Shown: positions 12,015-21,450, numbered from the stretch's first letter. The stretch is DNA of 64,000 nucleotides from Azomonas agilis (GCF_007830255.1 NZ_VLKG01000007.1:62001-126000); one strand, 5' to 3'. Notes: generated from the sequence alone by a model not told the origin. Made by a program: numbers and translations.

Positions 12015-12668
12015 ATGAAGCGCTCTTTGGCGGATATGCGTCGTGATTATACGCGTGATGGTTTGATTGAGGCACAGGCTCCGAATGAGCCTTTTAGCCT
12101 GTTTGAGCAATGGTTTGCTGAGGCTATGGCAACAGAGCAAGAGCCCGTTGAAGCCAATGCGATGACCTTTGCAACCGTAGATGCTTTAGGTCGGCCCCAT
12201 TGTCGAGTCTTGCTGTTGAAGGCTTTGGATTCTAGGGGATTTACGTTTTTTTCGAATTACGAAAGCGACAAAGGGCAACAACTGGAGCATACCCCTTATG
12301 CTGCCATGACCTTCTTCTGGCCGACTTTAGAGCGCCAAGTACGTATTGAAGGACGAGTAGAGCGCGTCAGCCCCGAAGACTCTGAAGCTTACTATCAAGT
12401 GAGACCCTTAGGGAGCCGCCTAGGTGCCTGGGCATCCCCACAAAGTCGTGTGCTGCGTGATCGGGCAGAGTTAGAACACTTAGTCTTGCAAACGGAGCAG
12501 CGCTTTTTAGCAGAGCCTCCACATTGCCCACCACATTGGGGTGGGTATCGCTTGTTGCCAGATCGCTTAGAATTTTGGCAAGGCAGATCTAACCGTTTGC
12601 ACGATCGCCTTAATTACCGTCGCCCCGAGGGAGAAACACTTTGGGTGCGAGAGCGCCTAGCCCCTTAA
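12015..12668 (+). CDS. pdxH: Pyridoxine/pyridoxamine 5'-phosphate oxidase
   Basis: PdxH is an FMN enzyme that makes pyridoxal 5'-phosphate, the active form of vitamin B6. The 217-residue protein has the N-terminal RRDYTRDGL, the FMN-binding [20 protein letters not shown] and [17 protein letters not shown], and the C-terminal [12 protein letters not shown] signature. AAGGGG precedes the ATG by about seven bases. It is a single gene between rpoS and a convergent small membrane-protein gene. Confidence 0.96.
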   Translation: MKRSLADMRRDYTRDGLIEAQAPNEPFSLFEQWFAEAMATEQEPVEANAMTFATVDALGRPHCRVLLLKALDSRGFTFFSNYESDKGQQLEHTPYAAMTFFWPTLERQVRIEGRVERVSPEDSEAYYQVRPLGSRLGAWASPQSRVLRDRAELEHLVLQTEQRFLAEPPHCPPHWGGYRLLPDRLEFWQGRSNRLHDRLNYRRPEGETLWVRERLAP

Positions 12669-12669
12669 T

Positions 12670-12927
12670 TTAGCTGAGTTTAGTTTCTGCAGAACCTAAA
12701 CTAGGCTGCTTTTTGCGCTCCTCAAGCCAGCGAGGGATGTCACGGTATTGGATCTTTTGCCGCTTAGCTTCTTGCAGTTGCTTAAGTACCCAAGCGCGCT
12801 TTTTGGGATCACCGTTGGCTAAAATAAGCGCTTGATCTCGATCCATCCACCGTTTGAAGCGAACAAATAACCAAGTATGAAATAGCAAGCCGATGAGGAG
12901 CGTGAGGGTAATGATGATGTAGTCCAT
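12670..12927 (-). CDS. Small single-pass membrane protein, unknown function
   Basis: An 85-residue product starting MDYIIITLTLLIGLLFHTW, with one N-terminal transmembrane helix followed by a positively charged cytoplasmic tail rich in Lys, Arg and Gln that ends in PSLGSAETKLS. An upstream in-frame start at 12969 would add fourteen residues that do not look like a membrane anchor. The gene is convergent with pdxH (1-base gap) and divergent from the lipoprotein gene. I do not recognise a functional family. Confidence 0.6.
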   Translation of the reverse strand: MDYIIITLTLLIGLLFHTWLFVRFKRWMDRDQALILANGDPKKRAWVLKQLQEAKRQKIQYRDIPRWLEERKKQPSLGSAETKLS

Positions 12928-13004
12928 GTGGAAACACTTACTCCCGTTATGAGGGCTGTAGGATGACAAAAATTGCTGACGAATTATTTGATGTGAGTAG
13001 CCTG

Positions 13005-13466
13005 ATGCGTGTTTTAGAGCGGTTGTTGTGCATTATTTTTTTGCTTGCATCAGTTGGATGCACTTCTGATTTGACCGGGGAGACCTACAGCCGCTCTGAG
13101 GCTAGGTCGGTGCAAACAGTGCGATTGGGTTCTATTGTTTCGTTGCGGCCTGTTCAGATTGAGGGAACTAAGTCGATTGTCGGTTCTGGAGCAGGAGCTG
13201 TAATCGGTGGTGTGGCTGCCAGTAATGTGGGGCAGGGGCGGGGCAGTACAGTTGCCTCCGTGGTGGGAGCTGTTACGGGGGGGCTGTTAGGAGCTGCTGC
13301 GGAAGAAGGGGTTACTCGTACGCAAGGCGTTGAAATTATGGTGTTAGAGGATGATGGGGTTACCAGAGCCTATGTTCAGCAGGTAGAGCCTGACCAAGTG
13401 TTTCGGGTTTCCCAGCGCGTTCGTATTTTGACGGTGCAAGGAACCAGTCGCGTGATCCCTTACTGA
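13005..13466 (+). CDS. Glycine-zipper outer-membrane lipoprotein, SlyB-like
   Basis: A lipoprotein of about 153 residues. The signal peptide MRVLERLLCIIFLLASVGC ends in a lipobox. The mature part has a glycine-zipper segment (about residues 58-100: GAGAVIGGVAAS ... VVGAVTGGLLGAAAEEG) and a C-terminal beta-rich stretch ending RVRILTVQGTSRVIPY, as in the SlyB/17-kDa antigen family. An ATG at 12963 is in frame but gives no signal peptide at the N-terminus, so 13005 is preferred. The family helps stabilise the outer membrane under stress; that role is inferred here. Confidence 0.75.
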   Translation: MRVLERLLCIIFLLASVGCTSDLTGETYSRSEARSVQTVRLGSIVSLRPVQIEGTKSIVGSGAGAVIGGVAASNVGQGRGSTVASVVGAVTGGLLGAAAEEGVTRTQGVEIMVLEDDGVTRAYVQQVEPDQVFRVSQRVRILTVQGTSRVIPY

Positions 13467-13562
13467 TCGTTCTTGCTCATATTTTAAAATTCTTTATCGA
13501 TAGTAACCCCCTTGACGTATGTGTTAATTAATACGCCACTGATTTGACTTACCCAATAAGCG

Positions 13563-13604
13563 GCCCCATTTTTGCTTGTTCTTCAAGCTTTTGGGTGCTG
13601 GGGC
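13563..13604 (+). promoter_or_regulatory. Nested inverted repeat in the mrpA leader
   Basis: An outer stem GCCCCA (13563-13568) with TGGGGC (13599-13604) encloses an inner stem GCTTG (13574-13578) with CAAGC (13584-13588). It ends 17 bases before the mrpA ATG, immediately upstream of the AGGGAG ribosome binding site. It could be a leader-RNA control element for the antiporter operon. Confidence 0.4.
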
Positions 13605-13621
13605 GATTTAGGGAGTTTTTC

Positions 13622-16411
13622 ATGGCGTTGTTACTCATTATCTTATTGCCCTTCCTTGGGATTGGTCTCTCCCGATGGTGGGGACGGCGGGGGCGATCTG
13701 CTTGTGCGTTGGGGGCCGCCTGTGCTCCTGCCGTAGCTTTGTGTGTTCTATTAGGGCAGTGGGGGAGTTTTGAGGAGCAAACCTACGTAACCCATCTCCC
13801 TTGGTTGCCTCAGTTAGGATTGAATCTAGCTCTGCGTTTAGATGGTTTAAGTCTGTTGTTTGGACTGCTCATTTTAGGGATAGGTTTGTTGGTAATACTC
13901 TACGCCCGCTATTACCTGTCTGAGCATGAGTCGATTGAGCGCTTTTTCGCGTTTTTCTTGATGTTTATGGGCGCTATGCTGGGGGTCGTGCTTTCTGAAA
14001 ATCTTCTTTTAATGCTGATGTTTTGGGAGCTGACTAGCCTATCTTCTTTCCTATTAATTGGGTTTTGGAGCCACAATCAAGAGGCCCGGCGAGGGGCTCG
14101 GATGGCCTTAGCAGTGACCGGTGGGGGGGGATTAGCGCTCCTTGCTGGAATCTTGCTGATTGGCCATATCGTTGGCAGTTTTGAGCTGTCGGTAGTGCTG
14201 CAATCTGGGGATCTTATTCGGGCACACAGTCTCTACCCCTTGGCTCTGATCTTTGTTTTGCTCGGGGTTTTTACCAAGTCGGCCCAGTTTCCGTTTCACT
14301 TCTGGCTACCTCGGGCTATGGCTGCTCCAACGCCAGTCTCTGCCTTTTTGCACTCGGCTACTATGGTAAAAGCGGGTGTTTTTTTACTGGCTCGGTTATA
14401 TCCCGCGTTGGCTCAATCTGAAATTTGGTTTTACTTAGTGTCTTTGACAGGGCTTATAACTTTGTTGATTGGTGCTTTGCTTGCCTTCTTTCAGCATGAT
14501 CTGAAGGGTTTATTGGCTTATTCCACCATCAGCCACTTGGGATTAATTACCCTGTTGTTCGGTTTAGATTCCTCTATGGGGAATGTGGCCGCTCTGTTTC
14601 ATATTATCAACCATGCCACCTTTAAAGCTTCTCTGTTTATGGCGGCCGGTATTATTGATCATGAAACGGGCACACGGGATATGCGCCAACTCAGGGGGCT
14701 TTGGCGTTATATGCCCCATACAGCCGCCTTGGCTATGGTGGCTTCGCTGGCGATGGCTGGGGTTCCGTTGCTAAACGGTTTCTTAAGTAAAGAGATGTTC
14801 TTTGCAGAGACATTGACTCAAGATTTACTCGGTAGCTTTTTCTGGGTAATTCCGGTGTTGGCTACTATGGCGGGTGCTTTTTCAGTGGCCTACTCTTTAC
14901 GCTTTGTCCATGACGTATTTTTTAACGGCCGCACCATTGATCTGCCTAAATATCCGCCCCACGAACCACCCCGCTACATGCGAATTCCGGTCGAGGTTTT
15001 GGCGTTGCTGTGTTTGTTGGTAGGGATATTACCGGCTTATACCGTAGCTCCTTTATTAGCGACAGCCGCCCAAGCGAGCTTGAATACGGTAATCCCTGAA
15101 TACAGTTTGGCTATTTGGCACGGCTTTAATCTGCCTTTATTGATGAGTCTTTTAGCTCTGTTGGGTGGCTTAGTTATTTACTTCTTAAGAAATGTTTTGT
15201 TCACTTGGTTTTATGGGTTGCCTCGTTTAGAAACCACTCAGATTTTTGAGCAATGCATAAAGTCAGTAGTGGAAACAGCAACTTGGGTTAATCAGCGTTT
15301 AGAGAATGGTTCCTTACAGCGTTATCTGAGTATTGTGTTGGTCAGTATGTTAGTTGTGGTGATCGTTGCCACGGCTCCTTTAAAGTCTTGGGTGGGTTCT
15401 ATACCCCATACAACGCCTGATGCACCCATGATATTAGGTATGCTGATTTTGATAGCTACTTCTTTAGGGGCCGCGGTACTGCATCGTCGACGCTTAGTTG
15501 CTCTGTCTGTGTTGGGGGTAACAGGGCTGACGGTTTCTTTAACCTTCCTCTACTTTTCTGCCCCTGATTTAGCCTTAACCCAATTGGTGGTTGAGGTGGT
15601 TACCATCATTCTCATTATCTTGGCCATATTTTTTATGCCCTATGAGGTACCTGCTGAATCTACGAGCTTGCGCCGGCTACGAGACTGGGTAGTGGCCATA
15701 GGCAGCGGTGTAATGATGAGCTTGTTGGTCTATGCCGTATTGACGCGCCCTTACGACAGTATCGCTCCGTTTTTCTTGGAAAATAGCCTAGTCGGAGGCG
15801 GCGGAACCAACGTTGTGAATGTGATTTTGGTGGATTTCCGGGGCTTTGATACCTTGGGTGAAATCACGGTATTGGCCATTGCAGGGCTGGGTATTTACGG
15901 CCTGCTGTATGGATTACACCTCGCACCTCCAACCAAAGACTATGGCGGACGTTCTTGGTCTTCAGACAGTCACCCGATGATTTTGGATGTGGTCTCGCGC
16001 ATGTTAATGCCGTTGGCCTTGCTGATCTCGGCCTTCGTCTTTGTGCGTGGCCATAATCTGCCAGGTGGCGGCTTTATCGCTGGATTGATTACTGCCGCTG
16101 CATTAATCCTGCAATTTATTGCCCACGGTGTGGATTGGACGCAGAAACGTCAGTCCATTAGCTACCATGCCATAACCGGTTTTGGGCTGTTGTTGGCGAC
16201 CTTAACCGGCTTGGGAAGCTGGTTGTTTGGGCAGCCATTTTTGACAACGGCCTTTGGACATTTCCATTGGCCTTGGGTTGGAGAGTTCGAGTTAGCCACA
16301 GCTATTTTGTTTGATCTGGGAGTGTACTTGGTGGTGGTAGGTTCTACCTTGCTGAGCCTGTCTAACCTCAGCCACGTTGGCCAAGACGAGTTGGCTAAGG
16401 AGATCCAATAA
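13622..16411 (+). CDS. mrpA: Mrp Na+(K+)/H+ antiporter subunit A, fused A-B form
   Basis: This polytopic membrane protein of about 929 residues is the largest subunit of the Mrp antiporter, which exports Na+ or K+ in exchange for protons and supports pH and salt tolerance. The N-terminal half is homologous to complex I NuoL (the FFAFFLMFMGAMLGVVLSENLL and KSAQFPFHFWLPRAMAAPTPVSAFLHSATMV region). The C-terminal third carries the MrpB domain (VNVILVDFRGFDTLGE ... HNLPGGGFIAGL). This fused type starts six-gene operons in proteobacteria. ATG 13622 follows AGGGAG; the longer in-frame start at 13544 is unlikely. Confidence 0.93.
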   Translation: MALLLIILLPFLGIGLSRWWGRRGRSACALGAACAPAVALCVLLGQWGSFEEQTYVTHLPWLPQLGLNLALRLDGLSLLFGLLILGIGLLVILYARYYLSEHESIERFFAFFLMFMGAMLGVVLSENLLLMLMFWELTSLSSFLLIGFWSHNQEARRGARMALAVTGGGGLALLAGILLIGHIVGSFELSVVLQSGDLIRAHSLYPLALIFVLLGVFTKSAQFPFHFWLPRAMAAPTPVSAFLHSATMVKAGVFLLARLYPALAQSEIWFYLVSLTGLITLLIGALLAFFQHDLKGLLAYSTISHLGLITLLFGLDSSMGNVAALFHIINHATFKASLFMAAGIIDHETGTRDMRQLRGLWRYMPHTAALAMVASLAMAGVPLLNGFLSKEMFFAETLTQDLLGSFFWVIPVLATMAGAFSVAYSLRFVHDVFFNGRTIDLPKYPPHEPPRYMRIPVEVLALLCLLVGILPAYTVAPLLATAAQASLNTVIPEYSLAIWHGFNLPLLMSLLALLGGLVIYFLRNVLFTWFYGLPRLETTQIFEQCIKSVVETATWVNQRLENGSLQRYLSIVLVSMLVVVIVATAPLKSWVGSIPHTTPDAPMILGMLILIATSLGAAVLHRRRLVALSVLGVTGLTVSLTFLYFSAPDLALTQLVVEVVTIILIILAIFFMPYEVPAESTSLRRLRDWVVAIGSGVMMSLLVYAVLTRPYDSIAPFFLENSLVGGGGTNVVNVILVDFRGFDTLGEITVLAIAGLGIYGLLYGLHLAPPTKDYGGRSWSSDSHPMILDVVSRMLMPLALLISAFVFVRGHNLPGGGFIAGLITAAALILQFIAHGVDWTQKRQSISYHAITGFGLLLATLTGLGSWLFGQPFLTTAFGHFHWPWVGEFELATAILFDLGVYLVVVGSTLLSLSNLSHVGQDELAKEIQ

Positions 16412-16740
16412 TGGAGATTTTATTTGCAATTACTCTAGGGATTATGACCGCTTGCGGCGTGTACTTGGTGTTGCGGGCGCGGATTTTCTCTGTGGTTTTG
16501 GGGCTGACGTTACTGTCCTATGCCGTCAACCTATTTATTTTTTCTATGGGCCGCCTAACCTCAGGAGCCCCTGCCGTCATTGGCAGTGTTGCGGAGCATG
16601 CAGATCCTTTGCCACAGGCTTTGGTGCTCACTGCTATTGTGATTGGTTTTGCAATGACCGCTTTTGTTTTGGTCTTAGCTTTGCGCAACCTTAAGCTATC
16701 TAATACCGATCATGTAGATAGTCAGGAGCCCACTCCATGA
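16411..16740 (+). CDS. mrpC: Mrp antiporter subunit C
   Basis: A 109-residue three-helix membrane protein homologous to NuoK. It has the segments LGLTLLSYAVNLFIFSMG and DPLPQALVLTAIVIGFAMTAF, which are diagnostic for MrpC/PhaC. Its ATG overlaps the mrpA stop by one base, and its stop overlaps mrpD by four (ATGA). It is required for assembly of the Mrp complex. Confidence 0.93.
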   Translation: MEILFAITLGIMTACGVYLVLRARIFSVVLGLTLLSYAVNLFIFSMGRLTSGAPAVIGSVAEHADPLPQALVLTAIVIGFAMTAFVLVLALRNLKLSNTDHVDSQEPTP

Positions 16741-18242
16741 ATCATCTACTGATTTTGCCCATTGTATTGCCTTTGTTGGTGGGTAGTTTCTTAGTCTTAG
16801 GGCATCGCCTGAAGATCAATGCTAAGCGTTACCTGTCCGTATTTAGCTGCATCCTGCTGTTGTTCTTTGCCGTTGCGTTACTGCATTTAGCGGGAGATGG
16901 ACAAATACGCCTGTACGTTTTAGGCGGTTGGCAGCCGCCCTTTGGCATTGTGTTGATGCTAGATCGTTTGGCCGCAGTAATGTTATTGGCTAATGCAGTG
17001 TTAGCACTCTTGGTTTTGCTGTATGCCATTCGTGGGGTGGATGAGAGCGGGCCTAACTTTCATGCACTGTTTCAGTTCCAGCTGCTGGGCATTAATGGTG
17101 CATTTTTAACCGGAGATTTGTTTAACCTCTTTGTATTCTTCGAAATTTTACTGATAGCCTCTTATGCTCTGCTGGTTTGGGATAACAGCCGAGCACAGTT
17201 AAAAGCCGGAATGCATTATGTGCTGCTGAATTTAGTGGGTTCAGCCATTTTCCTGATCGGTATTAGCCTGCTGTACGGTGTAACTGGAACGCTGAATATG
17301 GCCGATCTGGCTGGGCGAGTGGCCAGTGCTGAGGAGTCTGTGACCCCTTTATTGGCTGCTGCCGGCTTTTTATTGTTGATTGTGTTTGGCCTCAAAGCTG
17401 CGATGTTGCCTTTGCACTTTTGGCTGCCAGCTACCTATGCAGCGGCTGTTGGCCCAGTCGCGGCTTTATTCGCCATTATGACTAAAGTGGGCCTATACGC
17501 CATCTTACGAGTATTTAGCTTGATTTTCGGTGATTCGGCGGGGCCTATTGCAAACTTTGCACAGGCTTGGCTATGGGGATTGGCAGGCTTAACGATCATC
17601 ATGGGAAGCCTAGGTTTGTTGGCTGCTCGTTCGCTGCAGCATGTGTTGTCCTATTTAGTCATAGTGTCTGTGGGAACGCTGTTAGCGGGCTTCTCACTAG
17701 GAACCGTCCATAGCCTATCGGGCATGCTCTACTATCTATTGCACAGCACTTGGGTGATGGGAGGATTGTTCCTGTTGGTTGACTTGGTCGCGAGGCAACG
17801 AGGCTCTGCGGCAGGAGCTTTAATCACAACCTCTGCAGTACGCCAGCCCCTATTATTGGGCTCATTATTCTTTATGGCCGCTATTGCTGTTGTGGGTTTA
17901 CCGCCGTTTTCTGGGTTTTTAGGTAAGTTGATGCTATTGCAAGCAGCAGAAGGCTATCAGCGCTTTATGTTATGGCCAATACTCTTAATCGGTGGATTTG
18001 TAGCACTGGTGGTTTTAAGCCGGGCTGGCAGTTTAGTTTTTTGGCGCAGTAAAGATCCAGTAGAGCTGGTGTTAGTACCTAAAGCCGATAAAGTACAGTT
18101 TATTGCTTGTTTAACCTTGTTGTTAACCAGTGTCTTATTGGTGGTATTAGCCAATCCTCTATTGCACTACTTACAGGCCACCGCTGAGCAGCTATTGGAT
18201 GTGGCTCCTTATCTGGATTTAATCAAGCGGGGAGATGCCTGA
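16737..18242 (+). CDS. mrpD: Mrp antiporter subunit D
   Basis: A 501-residue membrane protein homologous to complex I NuoM/NuoN proton-channel subunits. It shows FELLLIASYALLV-like and LKAAMLPLHFWLPATYAAAVGPVAALFAIMTKVGLYAI segments, the latter carrying the conserved Lys of the proton path. Together with MrpA it is the likely ion-translocating core. ATGA overlap with mrpC and TGATG overlap with mrpE indicate coupled translation. Confidence 0.94.
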   Translation: MNHLLILPIVLPLLVGSFLVLGHRLKINAKRYLSVFSCILLLFFAVALLHLAGDGQIRLYVLGGWQPPFGIVLMLDRLAAVMLLANAVLALLVLLYAIRGVDESGPNFHALFQFQLLGINGAFLTGDLFNLFVFFEILLIASYALLVWDNSRAQLKAGMHYVLLNLVGSAIFLIGISLLYGVTGTLNMADLAGRVASAEESVTPLLAAAGFLLLIVFGLKAAMLPLHFWLPATYAAAVGPVAALFAIMTKVGLYAILRVFSLIFGDSAGPIANFAQAWLWGLAGLTIIMGSLGLLAARSLQHVLSYLVIVSVGTLLAGFSLGTVHSLSGMLYYLLHSTWVMGGLFLLVDLVARQRGSAAGALITTSAVRQPLLLGSLFFMAAIAVVGLPPFSGFLGKLMLLQAAEGYQRFMLWPILLIGGFVALVVLSRAGSLVFWRSKDPVELVLVPKADKVQFIACLTLLLTSVLLVVLANPLLHYLQATAEQLLDVAPYLDLIKRGDA

Positions 18243-18739
18243 TGTCGATTAACTGGCCTAAACCCTTTCCAGTATTTTTACTGACACTCATGTGGTTATT
18301 ACTTAACAACACTTTGAGCTTGGGGCATATATTATTAGGGCTAATACTGAGCACAGTCATCTGCATATTATGTCGAAACTTTTTAGTGGATCTTCCTCCA
18401 TTAAAGAAGCCCTTTGGTTTATGTGTGTTTGTGATTAGAGTTTTTTTTGACGTTGTACTGGCTAACTTACATGTGGCCCGCTTAGTTCTTGGGCCAGAGA
18501 AGAACTTGCATCCCGGCTTTATAGAAGTACCTATGTGCATTAAGGATGAGTTTTTATTAGCTACTTTGGCCTGTGTTGTTTCTTTAACGCCCGGCACAGT
18601 CTCTGCGGGGCTGAGCGCAGACCATACCAAACTGCTGATTCATGCCCTAGATGCTTCTCAGCCGGAAACTTTGATTAGCGATATCAAAGTGCGTTATGAG
18701 GCCCCTTTAATGGAGATATTTCGATGCTCGGCTACGTGA
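18242..18739 (+). CDS. mrpE: Mrp antiporter subunit E
   Basis: A 165-residue protein with two or three N-terminal membrane helices and a soluble C-terminus. Family features include the N-terminal WPKPFPVFLLTLMWLLLNNTL and the central SLTPGTVSAGLSADHTKLLIHALD. MrpE supports surface expression of the complex in other species. It overlaps mrpD by one base and mrpF by 16 bases. Confidence 0.92.
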   Translation: MSINWPKPFPVFLLTLMWLLLNNTLSLGHILLGLILSTVICILCRNFLVDLPPLKKPFGLCVFVIRVFFDVVLANLHVARLVLGPEKNLHPGFIEVPMCIKDEFLLATLACVVSLTPGTVSAGLSADHTKLLIHALDASQPETLISDIKVRYEAPLMEIFRCSAT

Positions 18740-18993
18740 TGGTATTTTGTGCCGCACTATTAGGGGTGGCGGTCATTTTAAATATGCTGCGTCTTTTTAT
18801 GGGGCCAGATGTGCCCGATCGTATTCTGGCCTTAGATACGCTTTATATTAATGCACTGGCTTTAATTATCTTGCTTGGAATTCAACAGCAGTCAACTTTG
18901 TATTTTGAGGCCGCGTTATTAATTGCGGTACTTGGGTTTATCAGTACGGTAGCCTTCAGCAAGCATCTGCTGCACGGCGATATTATTGATTAG
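18724..18993 (+). CDS. mrpF: Mrp antiporter subunit F
   Basis: An 89-residue three-helix membrane protein with the MrpF signature RLFMGPDVPDRILALDTLYINALALIILLGI. Its start lies inside mrpE. MrpF is a small structural subunit needed for antiport. Confidence 0.92.
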   Translation: MLGYVMVFCAALLGVAVILNMLRLFMGPDVPDRILALDTLYINALALIILLGIQQQSTLYFEAALLIAVLGFISTVAFSKHLLHGDIID

Positions 18994-19002
18994 GGAGTAA
19001 TA

Positions 19003-19338
19003 ATGATGCCGTTTTGGTTAGAGCTTCTGATCAGTTTTTTATTAATCGTAGGTAGTGTATTTGCCCTTATTGGTGCGGTTGGCTTATATCGTTTACCTGA
19101 TTTTTTCATGCGTCTGCATGGCCCAACTAAGGCAACTACTTTAGGGGTAGGTGGTATTATTCTGGCGGCCATGATCTTTTTTACCTATCATCGCCAAGAG
19201 TTTAGTGGGCATGAGTTATTAATTACGTTTTTCTTGTTTATTACCGCTCCAGTTAGTGCCCATATGATGGCTCGGGCGGCAATGCAACTTAAAGTTCGTT
19301 TAAGTGCCCGTACTCAAGGGCGGCCTTGGGAAGAGTAA
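19003..19338 (+). CDS. mrpG: Mrp antiporter subunit G
   Basis: A 111-residue three-helix protein with the MrpG pattern GAVGLYRLPDFFMRLHGPTKATTLGVGGII and a C-terminal APVSAHMMARAA. AGGGAG at 18992-18997 serves either of two adjacent ATG codons (19003 or 19006). It is the last gene of the operon and faces a convergent lipoprotein gene 40 bases away. No clear terminator is seen in that gap. Confidence 0.93.
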   Translation: MMPFWLELLISFLLIVGSVFALIGAVGLYRLPDFFMRLHGPTKATTLGVGGIILAAMIFFTYHRQEFSGHELLITFFLFITAPVSAHMMARAAMQLKVRLSARTQGRPWEE

Positions 19339-19378
19339 GGCGGCTTGTCGTTGTTTGTAGTAGGCTGAAGCGGTTTAT

Positions 19379-20074
19379 TTAAGGCTGTTGCCGTGTTTTG
19401 GCCTCGCCAAAGTAGGCGCAGCCTTGGTGTACTTGACCGTTAATTTGCAAACTGGCACTAAGGTGGGTGAGTGTTTTTTGCTGTGGGTTGAGGCAGCGTT
19501 GGGGGCTTATCCAAAGCTCAATCTCTAGGCCATTTGCGGCACTGCTAAAACTCAGTTGATCACCCGGAAGTTGTTCTTCTAAATAAGGTAGTGCCTGAGC
19601 TGGCTGACCTTCCTGCTTCAACAGTAAACCTTGGCTGGTAATAGTCATCGACCAAGCGGGCAGATTTCCCGAGGCCTGCAACATCAAAGATTGATCTTTA
19701 GCATTGAGGCAGCTTTGGGCATGAACGGGCTGAAGTTTATAGAAACGAGTCACCCTAAGCTGGCCGTCTCCCCCCTCTCCCGCAGGTGAGTTAGCTGCTG
19801 GGGCGGTGATATAACCTTGAATATCAGCAAATAAGCGAGGCTCGCCCGCATCGACGAAAAGATCGTAGGCATCTTGGGTAAAGGCGGGGTCTGTTTGTAA
19901 CAGGAATCGCCTTTGCTCCTGACAGGGACGTAACCAGAGTTGGTTTTGAATCAGCAGTAGTTCCCCTTGCCAACGTGTTTCTCCGTTACTGGGCTCTTTA
20001 GTGTTACTCCAAAAAGACTGGCAGCCTGCCAGCAGCAGAAGAAACGACAGGCTGATCAGTCTTTTTATGATCAA
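19379..20074 (-). CDS. Predicted lipoprotein, last gene of the purMN transcription unit
   Basis: A 231-residue lipoprotein. MIIKRLISLSFLLLLAGC gives a signal peptide and lipobox, with Cys at about residue 18. The mature part contains several further Cys residues (PCQEQRRF, QSCLNAKD, PQRCLNPQ, GCAYFGE), suggesting disulphides in the periplasm. It looks like the conserved Pseudomonas lipoprotein downstream of the DUF3108 gene, but I know no function. Gaps of three to five bases connect it to DUF3108, purN and purM on the same strand. Confidence 0.7.
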   Translation of the reverse strand: MIIKRLISLSFLLLLAGCQSFWSNTKEPSNGETRWQGELLLIQNQLWLRPCQEQRRFLLQTDPAFTQDAYDLFVDAGEPRLFADIQGYITAPAANSPAGEGGDGQLRVTRFYKLQPVHAQSCLNAKDQSLMLQASGNLPAWSMTITSQGLLLKQEGQPAQALPYLEEQLPGDQLSFSSAANGLEIELWISPQRCLNPQQKTLTHLSASLQINGQVHQGCAYFGEAKTRQQP

Positions 20075-20077
20075 GGA

Positions 20078-20794
20078 TTAACGTCCTTTAACGGGTTGTC
20101 CGTTTATAGAGCCTTGTTCGAGGACGATTTGATGCTCTTTACCGTCTTTTTCGACTTGACGCAGTTTTACCAGTAGATAGTTCCACTCTTTGGCAAACCA
20201 CATCTCAGTTTGGCGTTTACTTTGTGTGGGATCACGCACGCGCTCTACTTTAATGGCATCCACTTGGCCTGCGCGGGTAGTGACTTGCTCAGTACCTAAG
20301 ACTCGGAAGTCATAGGTTTCGATCTCGTCATCATCCACGACCTGATAGCTCATGCTGCGTTTGCCCGCTGCTACGTCCTGTTGTAGAGCCACTTGGTAGG
20401 TTGATTTATCCAAAAGGCCCGGATTAAGTGGCAACTTAACTGGATCACCTTCATCTTTGCCAGTGACTTGCTTGTTCGCCCAGTCAAAGTTGTGTTCAAC
20501 AGCTTTACCTCGTCCGAGGCCTGAGCGTTTTAAGCGGTACTGGGTGGGCAGTAATTGCTCCCCTTCAACGCGGAAAATGCTGTATTCGTTGAAGCTGGTG
20601 ACCAGCATGGAGGCGTCAAAGTTTAACTTCCAAGAACCGTCTGCTTGGCGTTCTAAGGTGCGTTTCGCTGTGCCACTGACAGGTGCTGCACTCCAATCTG
20701 CGGTGTAGCTTGCAGAAAAGCTTTTAAGCTCAGTAGCCTGTGTGGGCAAAGCCAGCAGAGCAAGGCTCAGTAGTAAAGCGCGTCGCATGGGCAT
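20078..20794 (-). CDS. DUF3108 periplasmic protein
   Basis: A 238-residue exported protein with signal peptide MPMRRALLLSLALLALPTQA. The mature sequence is a predicted beta-barrel-like DUF3108 domain (FSASYTADWSAAPVSGTAKRTL, then VDAIKVERVRDPTQSKRQTEMWFAKEWNYLLVKL). Function is unknown. It lies three bases downstream of purN and three bases upstream of the lipoprotein gene, so it is cotranscribed with purine genes, an arrangement also remembered from Pseudomonas. Confidence 0.8.
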   Translation of the reverse strand: MPMRRALLLSLALLALPTQATELKSFSASYTADWSAAPVSGTAKRTLERQADGSWKLNFDASMLVTSFNEYSIFRVEGEQLLPTQYRLKRSGLGRGKAVEHNFDWANKQVTGKDEGDPVKLPLNPGLLDKSTYQVALQQDVAAGKRSMSYQVVDDDEIETYDFRVLGTEQVTTRAGQVDAIKVERVRDPTQSKRQTEMWFAKEWNYLLVKLRQVEKDGKEHQIVLEQGSINGQPVKGR

Positions 20795-20797
20795 CTC

Positions 20798-21445
20798 CTA
20801 GGTATTGAGTACATAGCCGTTGGTCGGAAGTAATTTCCCGTCCAGCATTGCGCCTTGAGTGGCTAAGCGCAAGCGGCCTTCTGCAAACCACCGAGTTACC
20901 ATAGGGTAAATCTGGTGTTCTAACTCATGTACTCGGTGAGCGAGTGTATCTACAGACTCATTGGGCCAAACCCGAAGACGTGCCTGAGCAATGACCGGGC
21001 CGCCGTCTAGTTCAGCACTGACAAAGTGGACACTGCAACCATGCTCAGGTTCCCCAGCCTCTAAAGCACGCCGGTGGGTTTCCAGTCCTTTATATTTAGG
21101 CAATAGTGAAGGATGAATGTTGAGTAAACGTCCCTGATAATGCTCAACAAAACCTGCACTGAGAATCCGCATAAAGCCTGCCAGTACGACTAAATGGGGT
21201 TGGTATTGGTCGATGAGCTGTATCAGGGCCGCATCAAAGTCTTCACGGCTGGAGAAGTCTTTGTGGTTGAGCACCTGCGTAGGGACGTTGGCTTGAGCTG
21301 CTCGTTCCAAGCCATAGGCATCAGCGCGGTTGGAGATGACCGCGCTGATACGCAAAGGGTGCTCAGGAGTTTGGCTATCCAATAGCGCCTGTAAGTTGCT
21401 GCCGTTCCCTGAAATCAGTACCACCACATTGCAGGTTTGGGTCAT
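20798..21445 (-). CDS. purN: Phosphoribosylglycinamide formyltransferase (GART)
   Basis: PurN transfers a formyl group from 10-formyltetrahydrofolate to glycinamide ribonucleotide, the third step of purine synthesis. The 215-residue protein has VLISGNGSNLQALLD for phosphate binding, LAGFMRILS, the catalytic segment NIHPSLLPKYKGLETH, and the active-site Asp region GCSVHFVSAELDGGPV. It is five bases downstream of purM, the usual pairing. Confidence 0.96.
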   Translation of the reverse strand: MTQTCNVVVLISGNGSNLQALLDSQTPEHPLRISAVISNRADAYGLERAAQANVPTQVLNHKDFSSREDFDAALIQLIDQYQPHLVVLAGFMRILSAGFVEHYQGRLLNIHPSLLPKYKGLETHRRALEAGEPEHGCSVHFVSAELDGGPVIAQARLRVWPNESVDTLAHRVHELEHQIYPMVTRWFAEGRLRLATQGAMLDGKLLPTNGYVLNT

Positions 21446-21450
21446 CAGTT

